From positions 806,001 through 870,000 of the forward strand of contig NZ_KQ949023.1 of the NCBI RefSeq assembly GCF_001514285.1: 64,000 nucleotides of DNA. The letters are read 5' to 3'. The translations under genes were made by a program, and so were the position numbers. Below, one piece after another: positions 25,477-34,135 of this stretch. How positions within the stretch are numbered: position 1 is the first letter of the stretch; the number at the start of each line of letters is the position of its first letter. The DNA comes from Streptomyces sp. DSM 15324 (GTDB lineage Bacteria > Actinomycetota > Actinomycetes > Streptomycetales > Streptomycetaceae). Under the pieces are notes generated by a model. It was given only the letters and a program-made list of their open reading frames with translations. It was not told the origin of the DNA and did not search any database.

Positions 25477-27027
25477 ATGGCAGAGCCGCGGCCCGTCCTG
25501 GAAATGGCGGGCATAGTCAAGGAGTTCCCGGGGGTACGGGCTCTGTCGGACGTCGACTTCCGGCTCTTCCCCGGCGAGATCCACGCCCTGATGGGCGAGA
25601 ACGGCGCGGGCAAGTCCACCCTGATCAAGGTGCTCACGGGGGTCTACTCCCTGGACGGCGGCACGATCACGCTGGACGGCGAGTCCGTGCGGTTCGCCAG
25701 CCCGTTGCAGGCCCAGCAGGCCGGCATCAGCACCGTCTACCAGGAGGTCAACCTCTGCCCCAACCTGTCGGTGGCGGAGAACATCTTCATCGGCCGCGAA
25801 CCGACCCGCATGGGCCGCATCCAGTGGAAGCGGCTGCGCCAGGAGGCGGCCCGGCTGGTGGACCGGCTCGGCCTCGACATCGACGTCACCGCCCCGCTGT
25901 CCTCGTACCCCCTGGCCGTGCAGCAACTGGTGGCGATCGTACGGTCGTTGGGGATCGGTGACGACGACGGCGAGGGGAGCGGCGGCGGGCCGGGCACCAA
26001 GGTGCTCATCCTCGACGAGCCGACCTCCAGCCTCGACCGCGACGAGGTCCTCCAACTCTTCGCCCTGATGCGGCGGCTGAAGGACGAGGGCGTGGCGATC
26101 CTGTTCGTCTCGCACTTCCTCGACCAGATCTACGAGGTCTGCGACCGGATGACGGTCCTGCGCAACGGCACCCTCGTCGGCGAGCACCTGGTGAGCGACC
26201 TCGACCAGGTGGGCCTGGTCCAGCTGATGCTCGGCAAGGCCATGGGCCAGCTGGAGGAGCTGCACGAGCACCAGCTGCGCTCCGACGCGGGCGAGACCCT
26301 GCTGAAGGCGGACGGGCTCGGCCGCACCGGCAGCATCGCCCCGTTCGACCTGGAGATCGACAAGGGTGAGGTGATCGGCCTCGCCGGACTGCTCGGCTCG
26401 GGCCGCACCGAACTCGCCCGGCTGCTCTTCGGCGCCGACCACCCCGACAGCGGCACGGTCACCGTCGACGGCAAGCAGGTCTCGCTCAGCGCCCCGAACG
26501 GGGCGATCGGCGCCGGGGTCGCCTTCTGCTCCGAGAACCGCAAGACGGAGGGGCTGGTGCCCGACCTGACGGTCCGGGAGAACATCATCCTGGCCCTCCA
26601 GGCGGCCCGCGGCTGGACCCGGCCCGTCCCGGCCGCCCAGCGCGACGAACTGGTCGCCAAGTACATCAAGGCCCTCGACATCCGCCCCGCCAACCCCGAG
26701 GCGAGGGTCGGCCAGCTCAGCGGCGGCAACCAGCAGAAGGTGCTGCTGGCCCGCTGGCTGATCACCCAGCCCAAGCTGCTGATCCTCGACGAGCCCACGC
26801 GCGGCATCGACATCGGCGCCAAGGCGGAGATCCAGAAACTCGTCGTCTCGCTCTCCGAGGACGGCATGTCCGTGCTGTACATCGCCGCCGAGCTGGAGGA
26901 GGTGCTCCGGCTCAGCCACACCATCGGAGTGCTGCGCGACCGACGGCTGGTGGCGCGGATCACCAACGGGCCCGAGATCACCACCAGCAAGATCCTCGAG
27001 ACCATCGCGAGCGGAGAACACCAGTGA
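25477..27027 (+). CDS. sugar ABC transporter ATP-binding protein, YtfR-like
   Basis: 516 residues with two nucleotide-binding domains: Walker [10 protein letters not shown] near 38-46, LILDEPTSSL, then the degenerate [17 protein letters not shown] and [18 protein letters not shown] Gly/Asp-rich insertion (GDDDGEGSGGGPGT) sits just before the first Walker B strand where relatives are shorter; it is probably a surface loop at the end of the signature helix. ATG 25477 has AGGAGAGG before it. Its stop overlaps the start of the first permease gene (GTGA at 27024). Confidence 0.93.
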   Translation: MAEPRPVLEMAGIVKEFPGVRALSDVDFRLFPGEIHALMGENGAGKSTLIKVLTGVYSLDGGTITLDGESVRFASPLQAQQAGISTVYQEVNLCPNLSVAENIFIGREPTRMGRIQWKRLRQEAARLVDRLGLDIDVTAPLSSYPLAVQQLVAIVRSLGIGDDDGEGSGGGPGTKVLILDEPTSSLDRDEVLQLFALMRRLKDEGVAILFVSHFLDQIYEVCDRMTVLRNGTLVGEHLVSDLDQVGLVQLMLGKAMGQLEELHEHQLRSDAGETLLKADGLGRTGSIAPFDLEIDKGEVIGLAGLLGSGRTELARLLFGADHPDSGTVTVDGKQVSLSAPNGAIGAGVAFCSENRKTEGLVPDLTVRENIILALQAARGWTRPVPAAQRDELVAKYIKALDIRPANPEARVGQLSGGNQQKVLLARWLITQPKLLILDEPTRGIDIGAKAEIQKLVVSLSEDGMSVLYIAAELEEVLRLSHTIGVLRDRRLVARITNGPEITTSKILETIASGEHQ

Positions 27028-28133
27028 CCACCACCTCCCGCTGGCGAGCACTGACGCACCACCAGCTGTTCTGGCCGGTTGCGGTCCTGATCCTCCTGCT
27101 GCTCGTCAACGTCCCGTTCACCCCCGACTTCTTCTCGATCAAGATGACGGACGGCCACCTCTACGGCAGCCTCGTCTCGATCGTGCTGTTCGGATCGCCC
27201 CTCATCCTGGTCGCGGTCGGCATGACCCTGGTCATCGCCACCGGCGGCATCGACCTCTCCGTCGGCGCCGTCGTCGCCATCACCGGCGCGCTGACCTGCT
27301 CCTACATCAGCGACCAGGCCGACCAGGGCGCCCTGTCCGGGGTGCTTCTCGCGATGGGCCTGGGGCTTGTCGCCGCGGTCGTCTGCGGCCTGTGGAACGG
27401 CTTCCTGGTCGCGCGGATGGGCATCCAGCCGATCATCGCCACGCTGATCATCATGGTCGCCGGACGCGGTGTCGCGCAGTTCATCACCGACGGCCAGATC
27501 ATCACCATCAACAGCGAGCCGTACAAGCTGATCGGCGGCGGCTACTGGCTGACGCTGCCCTTCTCCATCTTCGTCGTCGCCGTGGTCGTGGCCGTCACCG
27601 TGGCGCTGACCCGCCGTACCGCCCTCGGCCTGCTCGTCGAGTCGGTCGGCGGCAACGCCGAGGCCAGCCGGCTGGTCGGCATCAGGTCCAGCCGCATCAA
27701 GATCATGGTGTACGTGTTCTGCGCCCTGTGCGCCGGTATCGCGGGCCTGATGATCAGCTCCAACACCTCCGCCGCGGACGGCAACAACGCCGGCCTGTGG
27801 ATCGAGCTCGACGCGATCCTCGCCGTGGTCATCGGCGGCACCTCGCTGCTCGGCGGCCGGTTCTCCATCGGCGGCACGGTGGTCGGCGCCCTGGTCATCC
27901 AGACCCTGACCACCACGATCTACACCATCGGCGTCCCCACCCAGACCAACCTGGTCTTCAAGGCCGCCGTCGTCATCGTCGTCTGTCTGCTCCAGTCCCC
28001 GAAGTTCCGCGCCAAGGTCTTCGGCGCGAAGTTCGGCGCGAGGTTCGGTGCCCAGGGCGGCGCCCGGCCGGCCGCCGCCCCGGCCGACCCCGCCTCGCCC
28101 GCCGACGCCGCTCCCAAGATGGAGGTGTCGTGA
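27024..28133 (+). CDS. sugar ABC transporter permease, YtfT-like
   Basis: 369 residues with about nine or ten membrane segments. RbsC-type signature VAVGMTLVIATGGIDLSVGAV near 70-90, then LGLLVESVGGNAEASRLVGI and DAILAVVIGGTSLLGGRFSIGG. The C-terminal 40 residues (FGAKFGARFGAQGGARPAAAPADPA) are low complexity and cytoplasmic. The GTG start is coupled to the ATPase stop and its own stop overlaps the next start, so it is co-translated with the second permease, with which it should form the membrane heterodimer. Confidence 0.92.
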   Translation: MTTTSRWRALTHHQLFWPVAVLILLLLVNVPFTPDFFSIKMTDGHLYGSLVSIVLFGSPLILVAVGMTLVIATGGIDLSVGAVVAITGALTCSYISDQADQGALSGVLLAMGLGLVAAVVCGLWNGFLVARMGIQPIIATLIIMVAGRGVAQFITDGQIITINSEPYKLIGGGYWLTLPFSIFVVAVVVAVTVALTRRTALGLLVESVGGNAEASRLVGIRSSRIKIMVYVFCALCAGIAGLMISSNTSAADGNNAGLWIELDAILAVVIGGTSLLGGRFSIGGTVVGALVIQTLTTTIYTIGVPTQTNLVFKAAVVIVVCLLQSPKFRAKVFGAKFGARFGAQGGARPAAAPADPASPADAAPKMEVS

Positions 28134-29158
28134 TGACCACGACCACCCAGAGCCCCCAGGCCGCCCCGGACAGCCGTACGCCGTCCAGGGCCGCGCGGCT
28201 GCTCGCCGACCGGCGCCTGCCCGTCGCGGCCACGGCCCTGCTCTTCCTCGCCATGTACGGCGTGGGCCTGAGCCGCTACCAGTTCTACGGCTTCGCCGAA
28301 CCGCAGGTCTTCCTGAACCTGTTCATCGACAACGGCTACCTCCTGGTGGCCGCGGTCGGCGTCACCTTCGTCATCCTGTCCGGCGGCATCGACCTGTCCG
28401 TCGGCTCGATGATCGGCTTCACCACGATGTTCACGGCGTGGCTGGTGGAGCGCCAGGGGCTGCCGCTCGCCCTCGTGATCCCGCTGGCCCTCGCCGTCGG
28501 CGCGTTCGGCGGCTTCCTGATGGGCTACGTGATCCACAACTTCGAGATCCAGCCCTTCATCGTGACCCTCGCCGGCCTCTTCCTCTTCCGCGGCCTGTGC
28601 CTGGTCATCAGCAAGGAGTCGATCTCCATCAGCGACTCCGGGGTCAGCAGCATGGCCCAGGCGCAGGTGTCGCTCGGCATGGGCTTCCTGTCGATCGGCG
28701 CGGTCGTCTCGCTGGTCGTCCTCGCCATCGCCTTCTACGTCCTGCACTACACCCGCTTCGGGCGCCGGGTGTACGCCATCGGCGGCAACGAGCAGTCGGC
28801 CCTGCTGATGGGTCTCCCGCAGGGCGGCACCAAGATCGCGGTGTACACGGTGAGCGGCTTCTGCTCGGCGCTCGCCGGCCTCCTGTTCACCCTGTACATC
28901 CAGTCCGGCGACCCGCTGCACGCGACCGGCATGGAACTCGACGCGATCGCCGCGGTCGTCATCGGCGGCACCCTGCTGACCGGCGGTTCCGGCTATGTCC
29001 TCGGCACCCTGTTCGGCGTTCTGGTCCTCGGCCTGATCAAGAGCCTCATCCAGTTCGAGGGCACCCTCAGCTCCTGGTGGACCAAGATCGCCACGGGTGT
29101 GCTGCTCTGTGCGTTCATCCTGATCCAGCGCTTCATGACGACGCGTAAGAAAGCCTGA
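28133..29158 (+). CDS. sugar ABC transporter permease, YjfF-like
   Basis: 341 residues with about nine membrane segments. VAAVGVTFVILSGGIDLSVGSMIGFTT is the BPD_transp_2 signature; GRRVYAIGGNEQSALLMGL and IAAVVIGGTLLTGGSGYVLGT follow. The second permease with EIQPFIVTLAGLFLFRGLCLVIS is characteristic of the YtfQRT-YjfF arrangement, where two different permeases pair. The ATG shares its A with the previous TGA. A very strong hairpin ends the operon. Confidence 0.92.
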   Translation: MTTTTQSPQAAPDSRTPSRAARLLADRRLPVAATALLFLAMYGVGLSRYQFYGFAEPQVFLNLFIDNGYLLVAAVGVTFVILSGGIDLSVGSMIGFTTMFTAWLVERQGLPLALVIPLALAVGAFGGFLMGYVIHNFEIQPFIVTLAGLFLFRGLCLVISKESISISDSGVSSMAQAQVSLGMGFLSIGAVVSLVVLAIAFYVLHYTRFGRRVYAIGGNEQSALLMGLPQGGTKIAVYTVSGFCSALAGLLFTLYIQSGDPLHATGMELDAIAAVVIGGTLLTGGSGYVLGTLFGVLVLGLIKSLIQFEGTLSSWWTKIATGVLLCAFILIQRFMTTRKKA

Positions 29159-29174
29159 CCCGCAGAGCCGGCGG

Positions 29175-29227
29175 ACAACGGCGGAGGTCCGGCGCACGGC
29201 ACCCGTGCGCCGGACCTCCGCCGTTGT
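29175..29227 (+). terminator. 25-bp perfect stem, 3-base loop
   Basis: 29175-29199 is the exact complement of 29203-29227, leaving CAC as loop. It begins 16 bases after the YjfF-like stop. It is the strongest hairpin seen in the window and should end the sugar operon. It lacks a long U-tract, as is usual in streptomycetes. Confidence 0.85.
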
Positions 29228-29392
29228 TCCGGGAACCGGGGCCCGGCCCGCCGGGCCGGCCTCCGGAGCAACAGCACGGGCCGGCACGGCTGAGGGCCCT
29301 GACCAGGGCCCTCGGGGCGCGGGGAACCGCGCGACCGGCCGCGACCGACCCGCGGGCGCACGACGGACCGTCGTGTCAGCTCCGGCCGGCGC

Positions 29393-30280
29393 TCACCTCT
29401 TCCCGTTGTCCACGATCACCGGCGTCCCGTTCGCGTCCGTCCCGCAGGGGACCGCGTACACCGGGTTGGCCTTGGCGGCCTCCTTGTACGCGTCCAGGCA
29501 CTGGTTGTAGAGGATCTTGTCGGTCAGCGAGCGCTCGATGATCTTGTTGGCGTCGGCGATGCCCTGCGCCTCGATGCGCTTGCGCTCGGCCTCCGCCTTG
29601 GCCGTGCGCGCCGCCTCCAGGGAGCGCTCGGTGGCCTGCTCCTGCTGGATCTTCTTGTCGATCTGATCCTGGAGCTCCTTCGACGGCTTCACGTTGCGCA
29701 GGTTGACGACGGCCACGTCGATCCCGCGCGGCGCCAGCCGCTCCTTGATCGAGGCGGCGATCTCCGCGCCGATCTGCTCCCGGGCCGAGGCGTAGCCCTC
29801 CTCGCTGGTGTGCTTGGCGAAGACGTTGCGGATGATCTCGCGGCTGTCGGGCAGCACCAGGCGGGCCTGGACGGCCTCCGCGCTGCCCGCCAGCCGGTAC
29901 AGCTCGACCGCCTTCGACGGCATCACGGCCCACTTGACGGTGACGTCCACGTCCAGCACCCCGCCCTCCGAGGAGCGGACCTCGACGACGTCCTTGTCGT
30001 AGAGGTTGAGGTCGACCGGACGCGTGGAGAAGGACGTCACGTCGGTGAACGGCGACGTGAACTGGATGCCGGACGTCATGGGCGAGCCGACCTTGCCGAA
30101 GGTCACCGGCACGCCGACCTCGTAGGCGTTCACCACGTGCACGCACGAGAACACCCCGAACAGCAGGCCCCCGACGACGCCGAGCGCCGCTCCGATCCTC
30201 CACCCCGACTCCTCGCGGGCCCGGCCGACGAGAAACAGCACGACCGCCGCGATGAGCAGCAGTACGGACAGCACGAACAC
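29393..30280 (-). CDS. SPFH/Band 7 (prohibitin-like) membrane protein
   Basis: 295 residues. One membrane segment near residues 1-22 and a second (GAALGVVGGLLFGVFSCVHVV) precede the Band 7 domain: EVGVPVTFGKVGSPMTSGIQF, LDVDVTVKWAV, SREIIRNVFAKHTSEEGYASAREQI, GIDVAVVNLRNVKPSKELQDQIDKKIQQEQATERSLEAARTAKAEAERKRIEAQG. The last part is the coiled coil through which these proteins build membrane rings. GTG 30280 is preferred because AAGGGGGG lies six bases before it; a GTG at 30361 would add 27 residues. Membrane-scaffold role is inferred from the family only. Confidence 0.85.
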   Translation of the reverse strand: MFVLSVLLLIAAVVLFLVGRAREESGWRIGAALGVVGGLLFGVFSCVHVVNAYEVGVPVTFGKVGSPMTSGIQFTSPFTDVTSFSTRPVDLNLYDKDVVEVRSSEGGVLDVDVTVKWAVMPSKAVELYRLAGSAEAVQARLVLPDSREIIRNVFAKHTSEEGYASAREQIGAEIAASIKERLAPRGIDVAVVNLRNVKPSKELQDQIDKKIQQEQATERSLEAARTAKAEAERKRIEAQGIADANKIIERSLTDKILYNQCLDAYKEAAKANPVYAVPCGTDANGTPVIVDNGKR

Positions 30281-30409
30281 AGAGATCCCCCCTTGGACGC
30301 GGTACCGCGTCGCCGCCGGTGCGACAGCGCGGCGCAGCGCATCGTAGAGGGCCCGGTACACGGACCGTAATGGGTCCGCATCTCCGGTCGTCAGGGATTC
30401 ACCGCGATG

Positions 30410-30862
30410 TCAGACGCCGTTCGCCTCGTCCGTCAGCATCCGCCGGAGCAGTCCCCGCAGTATCACCCGTTCCTCCTCGGCGAGTCCGGCCAGGGGCTCG
30501 CGGGCGAAGCGCAGGGAGGCGCGCAGGCCCTTGGCGACGCTGCGCCCCTCCTCCGTCGCCGCGGCCAGCTTCACCCGGCGGTCGGCCGGGTCGGGCCGGC
30601 GCTCGACCAGGCCGCGGGTCTCCAGGCGGTCGACGATGCCGGTGACGTTGGACGGCTCGCACTTCAGCTTCTGCGCCAGCTTGCGCATGGGCAGCGGTTC
30701 GAGGGAGAGCAGGCTGAGCAGCCGGGCCTGGGCGCCGGTGAGGGTGTGGTCGGAGGCCGCCTCCTCGTAGTCCTCGTAGTAGCGGGCCACGACCTCGCCG
30801 ATGAGTTCGACGACCTCCAGCGTGAGGGCGTCGGGCGGTGGGGTACTGGGTGAGCTGGCCAT
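30410..30862 (-). CDS. MarR-family transcriptional regulator
   Basis: 150 residues. The winged helix reads TLTGAQARLLSLLSLEPLPMRKLAQKLKCEPSNVTGIVDRLETRGLVERRPDPADRRVKLAAATEEG. MarR proteins bind palindromes as dimers and are released by phenolics, oxidants or drugs. It is divergent from an MDR-family NADP oxidoreductase across 99 bp that contain a TGTTTCA/TGAAACA palindrome, so it most probably represses that oxidoreductase and itself. One Cys (LKCEPSN, in the recognition helix region) could allow thiol sensing, which is speculation. Confidence 0.92.
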   Translation of the reverse strand: MASSPSTPPPDALTLEVVELIGEVVARYYEDYEEAASDHTLTGAQARLLSLLSLEPLPMRKLAQKLKCEPSNVTGIVDRLETRGLVERRPDPADRRVKLAAATEEGRSVAKGLRASLRFAREPLAGLAEEERVILRGLLRRMLTDEANGV

Positions 30863-30914
30863 GGCGTCGAGAATACCCCTTTACTTGACAACATGAAATA
30901 TTCAGGCGCATGGT

Positions 30915-30933
30915 TGTTTCAGGTAGTGAAACA
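30915..30933. promoter_or_regulatory. MarR operator candidate, TGTTTCA-N5-TGAAACA
   Basis: Perfect 7-bp inverted repeat (30915-30921 and 30927-30933) between marR and the oxidoreductase. A second weaker site, TGAAATATTCA, lies at 30894-30904 beside a TTGACA (30885-30890) that could be the oxidoreductase -35 box. Confidence 0.7.
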
Positions 30934-30961
30934 TTTGGTTTTGATGTGAGAGGCACCACCC

Positions 30962-31981
30962 ATGACTGACTCCGCCCTGCCCGCCACCGGCCGCGAATGG
31001 CGTCTGCTCAGCCGTCCCGTCGGCTGGCCGAAGCCCGAGGACTTCGAGCTGGCCGAGGCGGAGATCCGGCAGCCCGGCGCCGGCCAGGTGCTCGTGCGCA
31101 ACGCGTACGTCTCCGTCGACCCGTACATGCGCGGCCGGATGAGCGCCGCCAAGTCCTACGTCGCCCCCTTCGAGCTGGGCAAGGCCATGCAGGGCGGGGC
31201 CGTCGGTGAGGTCGTCGCCTCCGCCGCCGAGGGGATCGCCGTCGGCGACCACGTCCTGCACTTCGGCGGCTGGCGCGAGTACGCCACCATCGACGCGGCC
31301 CAGGCCGTCAAGGTCGACCCCGAGGCCGCGCCGCTCTCCACCTACCTCGGCGTCCTCGGCATGACCGGCCTCACCGCCTACGCCGGCCTGCTGCGCACCG
31401 GCGCCTTCAAGGAGGGCGACGCCGTCTTCGTGTCCGGCGCCGCGGGGGCCGTCGGCAGCCAGGTCGGCCAGATCGCCAAGCTGAAGGGCGCCTCCCGGGT
31501 CATCGGCTCGGCCGGCTCCGACGACAAGGTCAAGCTCCTCGTCGAGGAGTACGGCTTCGACGCCGCGTTCAACTACAAGAACGGCCCCGTCGCCGAGCAG
31601 CTGCGCGCCGCCGCCCCCGACGGCGTCGACGTCTACTTCGACAACGTCGGCGGCGACCACCTGGAGGCCGCCATCGGCTCCCTCAACCAGCGCGGCCGGA
31701 TCGTGATCTGCGGCATGATCTCCGTCTACAACAACACCGAGGCCGCCCCCGGCCCGAAGAACCTCGCCCGTCTCATCCAGACCCGCGGCCGTATCGAGGG
31801 CTTCCTGGTCGGCGACCACTACGACCTCCAGCCCGAGTTCGTCCGCGAGGTCGGCCGCTGGATCCGCTCCGGCGAGCTGAAGTACCGCGAGACCGTCGCC
31901 GAGGGCATCGAGAACAACCTGGAGGCGTTCCTCGGGGTCCTGCGCGGCGACAACACCGGAAAGATGATCGTCAAGCTCTGA
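30962..31981 (+). CDS. MDR-family NADP-dependent oxidoreductase (alkenal/quinone reductase-like)
   Basis: 339 residues. No zinc ligands are present. The nucleotide-binding site is VSGAAGAVGSQVGQIAKLKGA, with VIGSAGSDDK for NADP preference, and the family strand VDVYFDNVGGDHLEAAI. The N-terminal YVSVDPYMRGRM and the C-terminal NNTGKMIVKL are typical of the leukotriene-B4/2-alkenal reductase branch, which reduces the C=C bond of enals and enones. Divergent MarR and its palindrome suggest induction by electrophiles. A bidirectional hairpin follows. Confidence 0.9.
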   Translation: MTDSALPATGREWRLLSRPVGWPKPEDFELAEAEIRQPGAGQVLVRNAYVSVDPYMRGRMSAAKSYVAPFELGKAMQGGAVGEVVASAAEGIAVGDHVLHFGGWREYATIDAAQAVKVDPEAAPLSTYLGVLGMTGLTAYAGLLRTGAFKEGDAVFVSGAAGAVGSQVGQIAKLKGASRVIGSAGSDDKVKLLVEEYGFDAAFNYKNGPVAEQLRAAAPDGVDVYFDNVGGDHLEAAIGSLNQRGRIVICGMISVYNNTEAAPGPKNLARLIQTRGRIEGFLVGDHYDLQPEFVREVGRWIRSGELKYRETVAEGIENNLEAFLGVLRGDNTGKMIVKL

Positions 31982-32019
31982 CCGTGACGCGGCTCTGCCG
32001 CCGGTCGTTGCATAGGGAG

Positions 32020-32052
32020 AAGGCCGCACCCTTGGACGTGGGGTGCGGCCTT
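32020..32052. terminator. bidirectional hairpin, 12-bp stem
   Basis: AAGGCCGCACCC (32020-32031) pairs with GGGTGCGGCCTT (32041-32052) between two convergent genes; A- and T-ended arms suit both directions. Confidence 0.8.
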
Positions 32053-32066
32053 CGCCCTGCGCCGGA

Positions 32067-33212
32067 TCACCCGGCGAGCGCCGCCCGGTGCACGGCCGCC
32101 GCCAGCCGGTCGTTCTCCGCGGCCGGCCCGCCCCGGAACGCGATCCGGCGCCGGGTGTACCCGTAGGCCAGCCCGCTGCGCGGATCCGCGAACGCCTGGC
32201 TGCCCCCGCCCCCGCCGTGCCCGAACGTCCCCGCGCCCAGGAACGGGTGGTGGACGTCCGCGGTCGCCTGGAAGCCGAGCCCGTACGCCCGGTGCCCGCG
32301 GAACACCAGGTCGTACCCGACCGAGTGCACCTGCCCGAACTCCGCCGCCGTGTCCTCCTTCAGCAGCGGCGCCTTCCCCTCCCGCTCACTGATCGCCGCC
32401 GCGTACAGCCCCGCGAGACCGCGCGCCGAGGCCACCCCGCCCACCGAGGCCGGACCCTTGGCCCGGACCAGCGGGTCGTTGGGCAGCGCCTCCGGGTCGG
32501 CAGGCTCGGCCGTGTGCCGGTTGAAGGCGATCGAGGTGAGCGTGTGCGGTCCACCGGCCTCGGCGTCCAGCAGCGCCCGCTGCTCGGCCGTGGGGGTCAT
32601 CGGCAGCGTGGTGCGGAACCGCGGCTCGTGCGCGGCGGGCAGCCCCAGGAAGAAGTCCAGCCCGTAGGGGGCGCGCACCCGCTCCTCGTACACCTCCTGG
32701 AGCGTACGGCCGGTGGCCCGTCGTACCACCTCGCCCGTGAGCGCGCCGATGACCATCCCGTGGTAGCCGAACGCGGCGCCCGGACGCCAGAACGGCCGCT
32801 GGTCGGCGAGGCGTTCGGCGAGCTGCCGGTCGTCGGCCAGCTCCCGCAGGGAGAACCCGGTGTCGGTGCCCACCACCCCGGCCCGGTGCGCCATCAGCTC
32901 GCGCAGGGTCAGCTGGCCCTTGCCCTCGGCCGCGAACTCCGGCCAGTAGTAGGTCACTTTGCGGTCCAGCTCCAGCGTGCCGTCCTGGACCAGCAGGGCG
33001 ACCACGAGATGGGCGGCGCCCTTGGTGGACGAGAACACGCCGTACAGGGCGTCGGCTTCGCACCCCGCCCAGAGGTCGACGACCCGCCGCCCGTGCACAT
33101 ACGCGCACAACTGGCCCTCGTAATCCGGCTGTTCCTCCGCCACGAACGCGCTGAACTCGTCCCGCACCGCTTCGAAACCGTCGGCCACGGTGCCGTGGAT
33201 CTCCCTGGTCAT
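32067..33212 (-). CDS. serine hydrolase, beta-lactamase/esterase (EstB-like) family
   Basis: 381 residues, ATG 33212 with GAGGAG upstream. The class-C-type motifs are the nucleophile SSTKG (SxxK), Tyr in FGYHGMVIG in place of YxN, and FGHGGGGGSQ in place of the KTG box. This set is typical of cytoplasmic EstB-like esterases and not of true beta-lactamases. No signal peptide is present. Substrate unknown; a housekeeping esterase is likely. Confidence 0.88.
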   Translation of the reverse strand: MTREIHGTVADGFEAVRDEFSAFVAEEQPDYEGQLCAYVHGRRVVDLWAGCEADALYGVFSSTKGAAHLVVALLVQDGTLELDRKVTYYWPEFAAEGKGQLTLRELMAHRAGVVGTDTGFSLRELADDRQLAERLADQRPFWRPGAAFGYHGMVIGALTGEVVRRATGRTLQEVYEERVRAPYGLDFFLGLPAAHEPRFRTTLPMTPTAEQRALLDAEAGGPHTLTSIAFNRHTAEPADPEALPNDPLVRAKGPASVGGVASARGLAGLYAAAISEREGKAPLLKEDTAAEFGQVHSVGYDLVFRGHRAYGLGFQATADVHHPFLGAGTFGHGGGGGSQAFADPRSGLAYGYTRRRIAFRGGPAAENDRLAAAVHRAALAG

Positions 33213-33291
33213 CCGCTTCTCCTCGCACTCAGCCGCTCCTGGAGATCGGTACGGCGAGGCGTGCCCGTTCGACTCAACATAGAGTGCGGGC

Positions 33292-34110
33292 ATGCGAGAT
33301 CTCGGGGTGGGTTTTCAGTATCTGGTGGAAGGCCAGCGGTGGGTGGCCCGCAACGGCCGGCAGTACGGGTTCGGGCTGCTGCCGGGGCTGATCACCCTGG
33401 TGCTGTATCTGGCGGCGCTCGTGGCGCTCGCCGTGTGGGGCGGGGACTTCGTGGCGTGGGCGACGCCCTTCGCGGACGACTGGTCGAGCCCCTGGCCGGG
33501 TCTCTTCCGGGGCTTCCTCCTCGTCGTGCTGTTCGCCCTCGGTCTGCTGCTCGCCGTCCTCACCTTCACCGCCGTCACGCTGCTCATCGGCCAGCCCTTC
33601 TACGAGAGCCTCTCCGAGGCCGTCGACCGTGACGTGTCCCCCGACGGCACCGCCCCCGAGTCCGGGCTGCCGCTCTGGCGCGAGCTGTGGATCTCCGCGC
33701 GGGACAGCCTGCGCATCCTGGTGCGCGCCGGGGTGTGGGGCATCCTGCTGTTCGGCCTCGGGTTCGTCCCCTTCGTCGGGCAGACCGTCGTCCCCGTGAT
33801 CGGCTTCTTCGTCACCGGCTTCTTCCTCGCCGAGGAACTCACCGCCGTCGCACTCCAGCGCCGTGACGTCGACCTGCGCGCCCGCCTCGCCCTGCTCCGC
33901 TCCCGCAAGACCCTGGTCTGGGGCTTCGGCACCCCGCTCGGCCTCGCCTTCCTGGTCCCGGTCGTCGCGGTGTTCCTGATGCCGGGCGCGGTCGCGGGCG
34001 CCACCCTCATGACCCGCGACCTGCTCGGCGAGGAGACCCGCGACGGCGACGACCGCCCCGAGCGCGACCACCTGGCAGTCGGCCACCCGGAGGACGAGCC
34101 GACCGGGTGA
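33292..34110 (+). CDS. EI24-domain (CysZ-like) membrane protein
   Basis: 272 residues. Four or five membrane segments: GLLPGLITLVLYLAALVALAVW, LFRGFLLVVLFALGLLLAVLTFTAVTLLIG, WGILLFGLGFVPFVGQTVVPVIGFFVTGFF and TPLGLAFLVPVVAVFLMPGAVAGATLM. This EI24/CysZ layout is known from sulfate-uptake CysZ, though actinobacterial members are uncharacterised. The start directly begins MRDLGVGFQYLVEGQRWV, the conserved amphipathic N-terminus. The tail is acidic. It is followed by the convergent TetR gene. Confidence 0.88.
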   Translation: MRDLGVGFQYLVEGQRWVARNGRQYGFGLLPGLITLVLYLAALVALAVWGGDFVAWATPFADDWSSPWPGLFRGFLLVVLFALGLLLAVLTFTAVTLLIGQPFYESLSEAVDRDVSPDGTAPESGLPLWRELWISARDSLRILVRAGVWGILLFGLGFVPFVGQTVVPVIGFFVTGFFLAEELTAVALQRRDVDLRARLALLRSRKTLVWGFGTPLGLAFLVPVVAVFLMPGAVAGATLMTRDLLGEETRDGDDRPERDHLAVGHPEDEPTG

Positions 34111-34135
34111 TCCACCTGCCGGCCCCGAGACCCGC

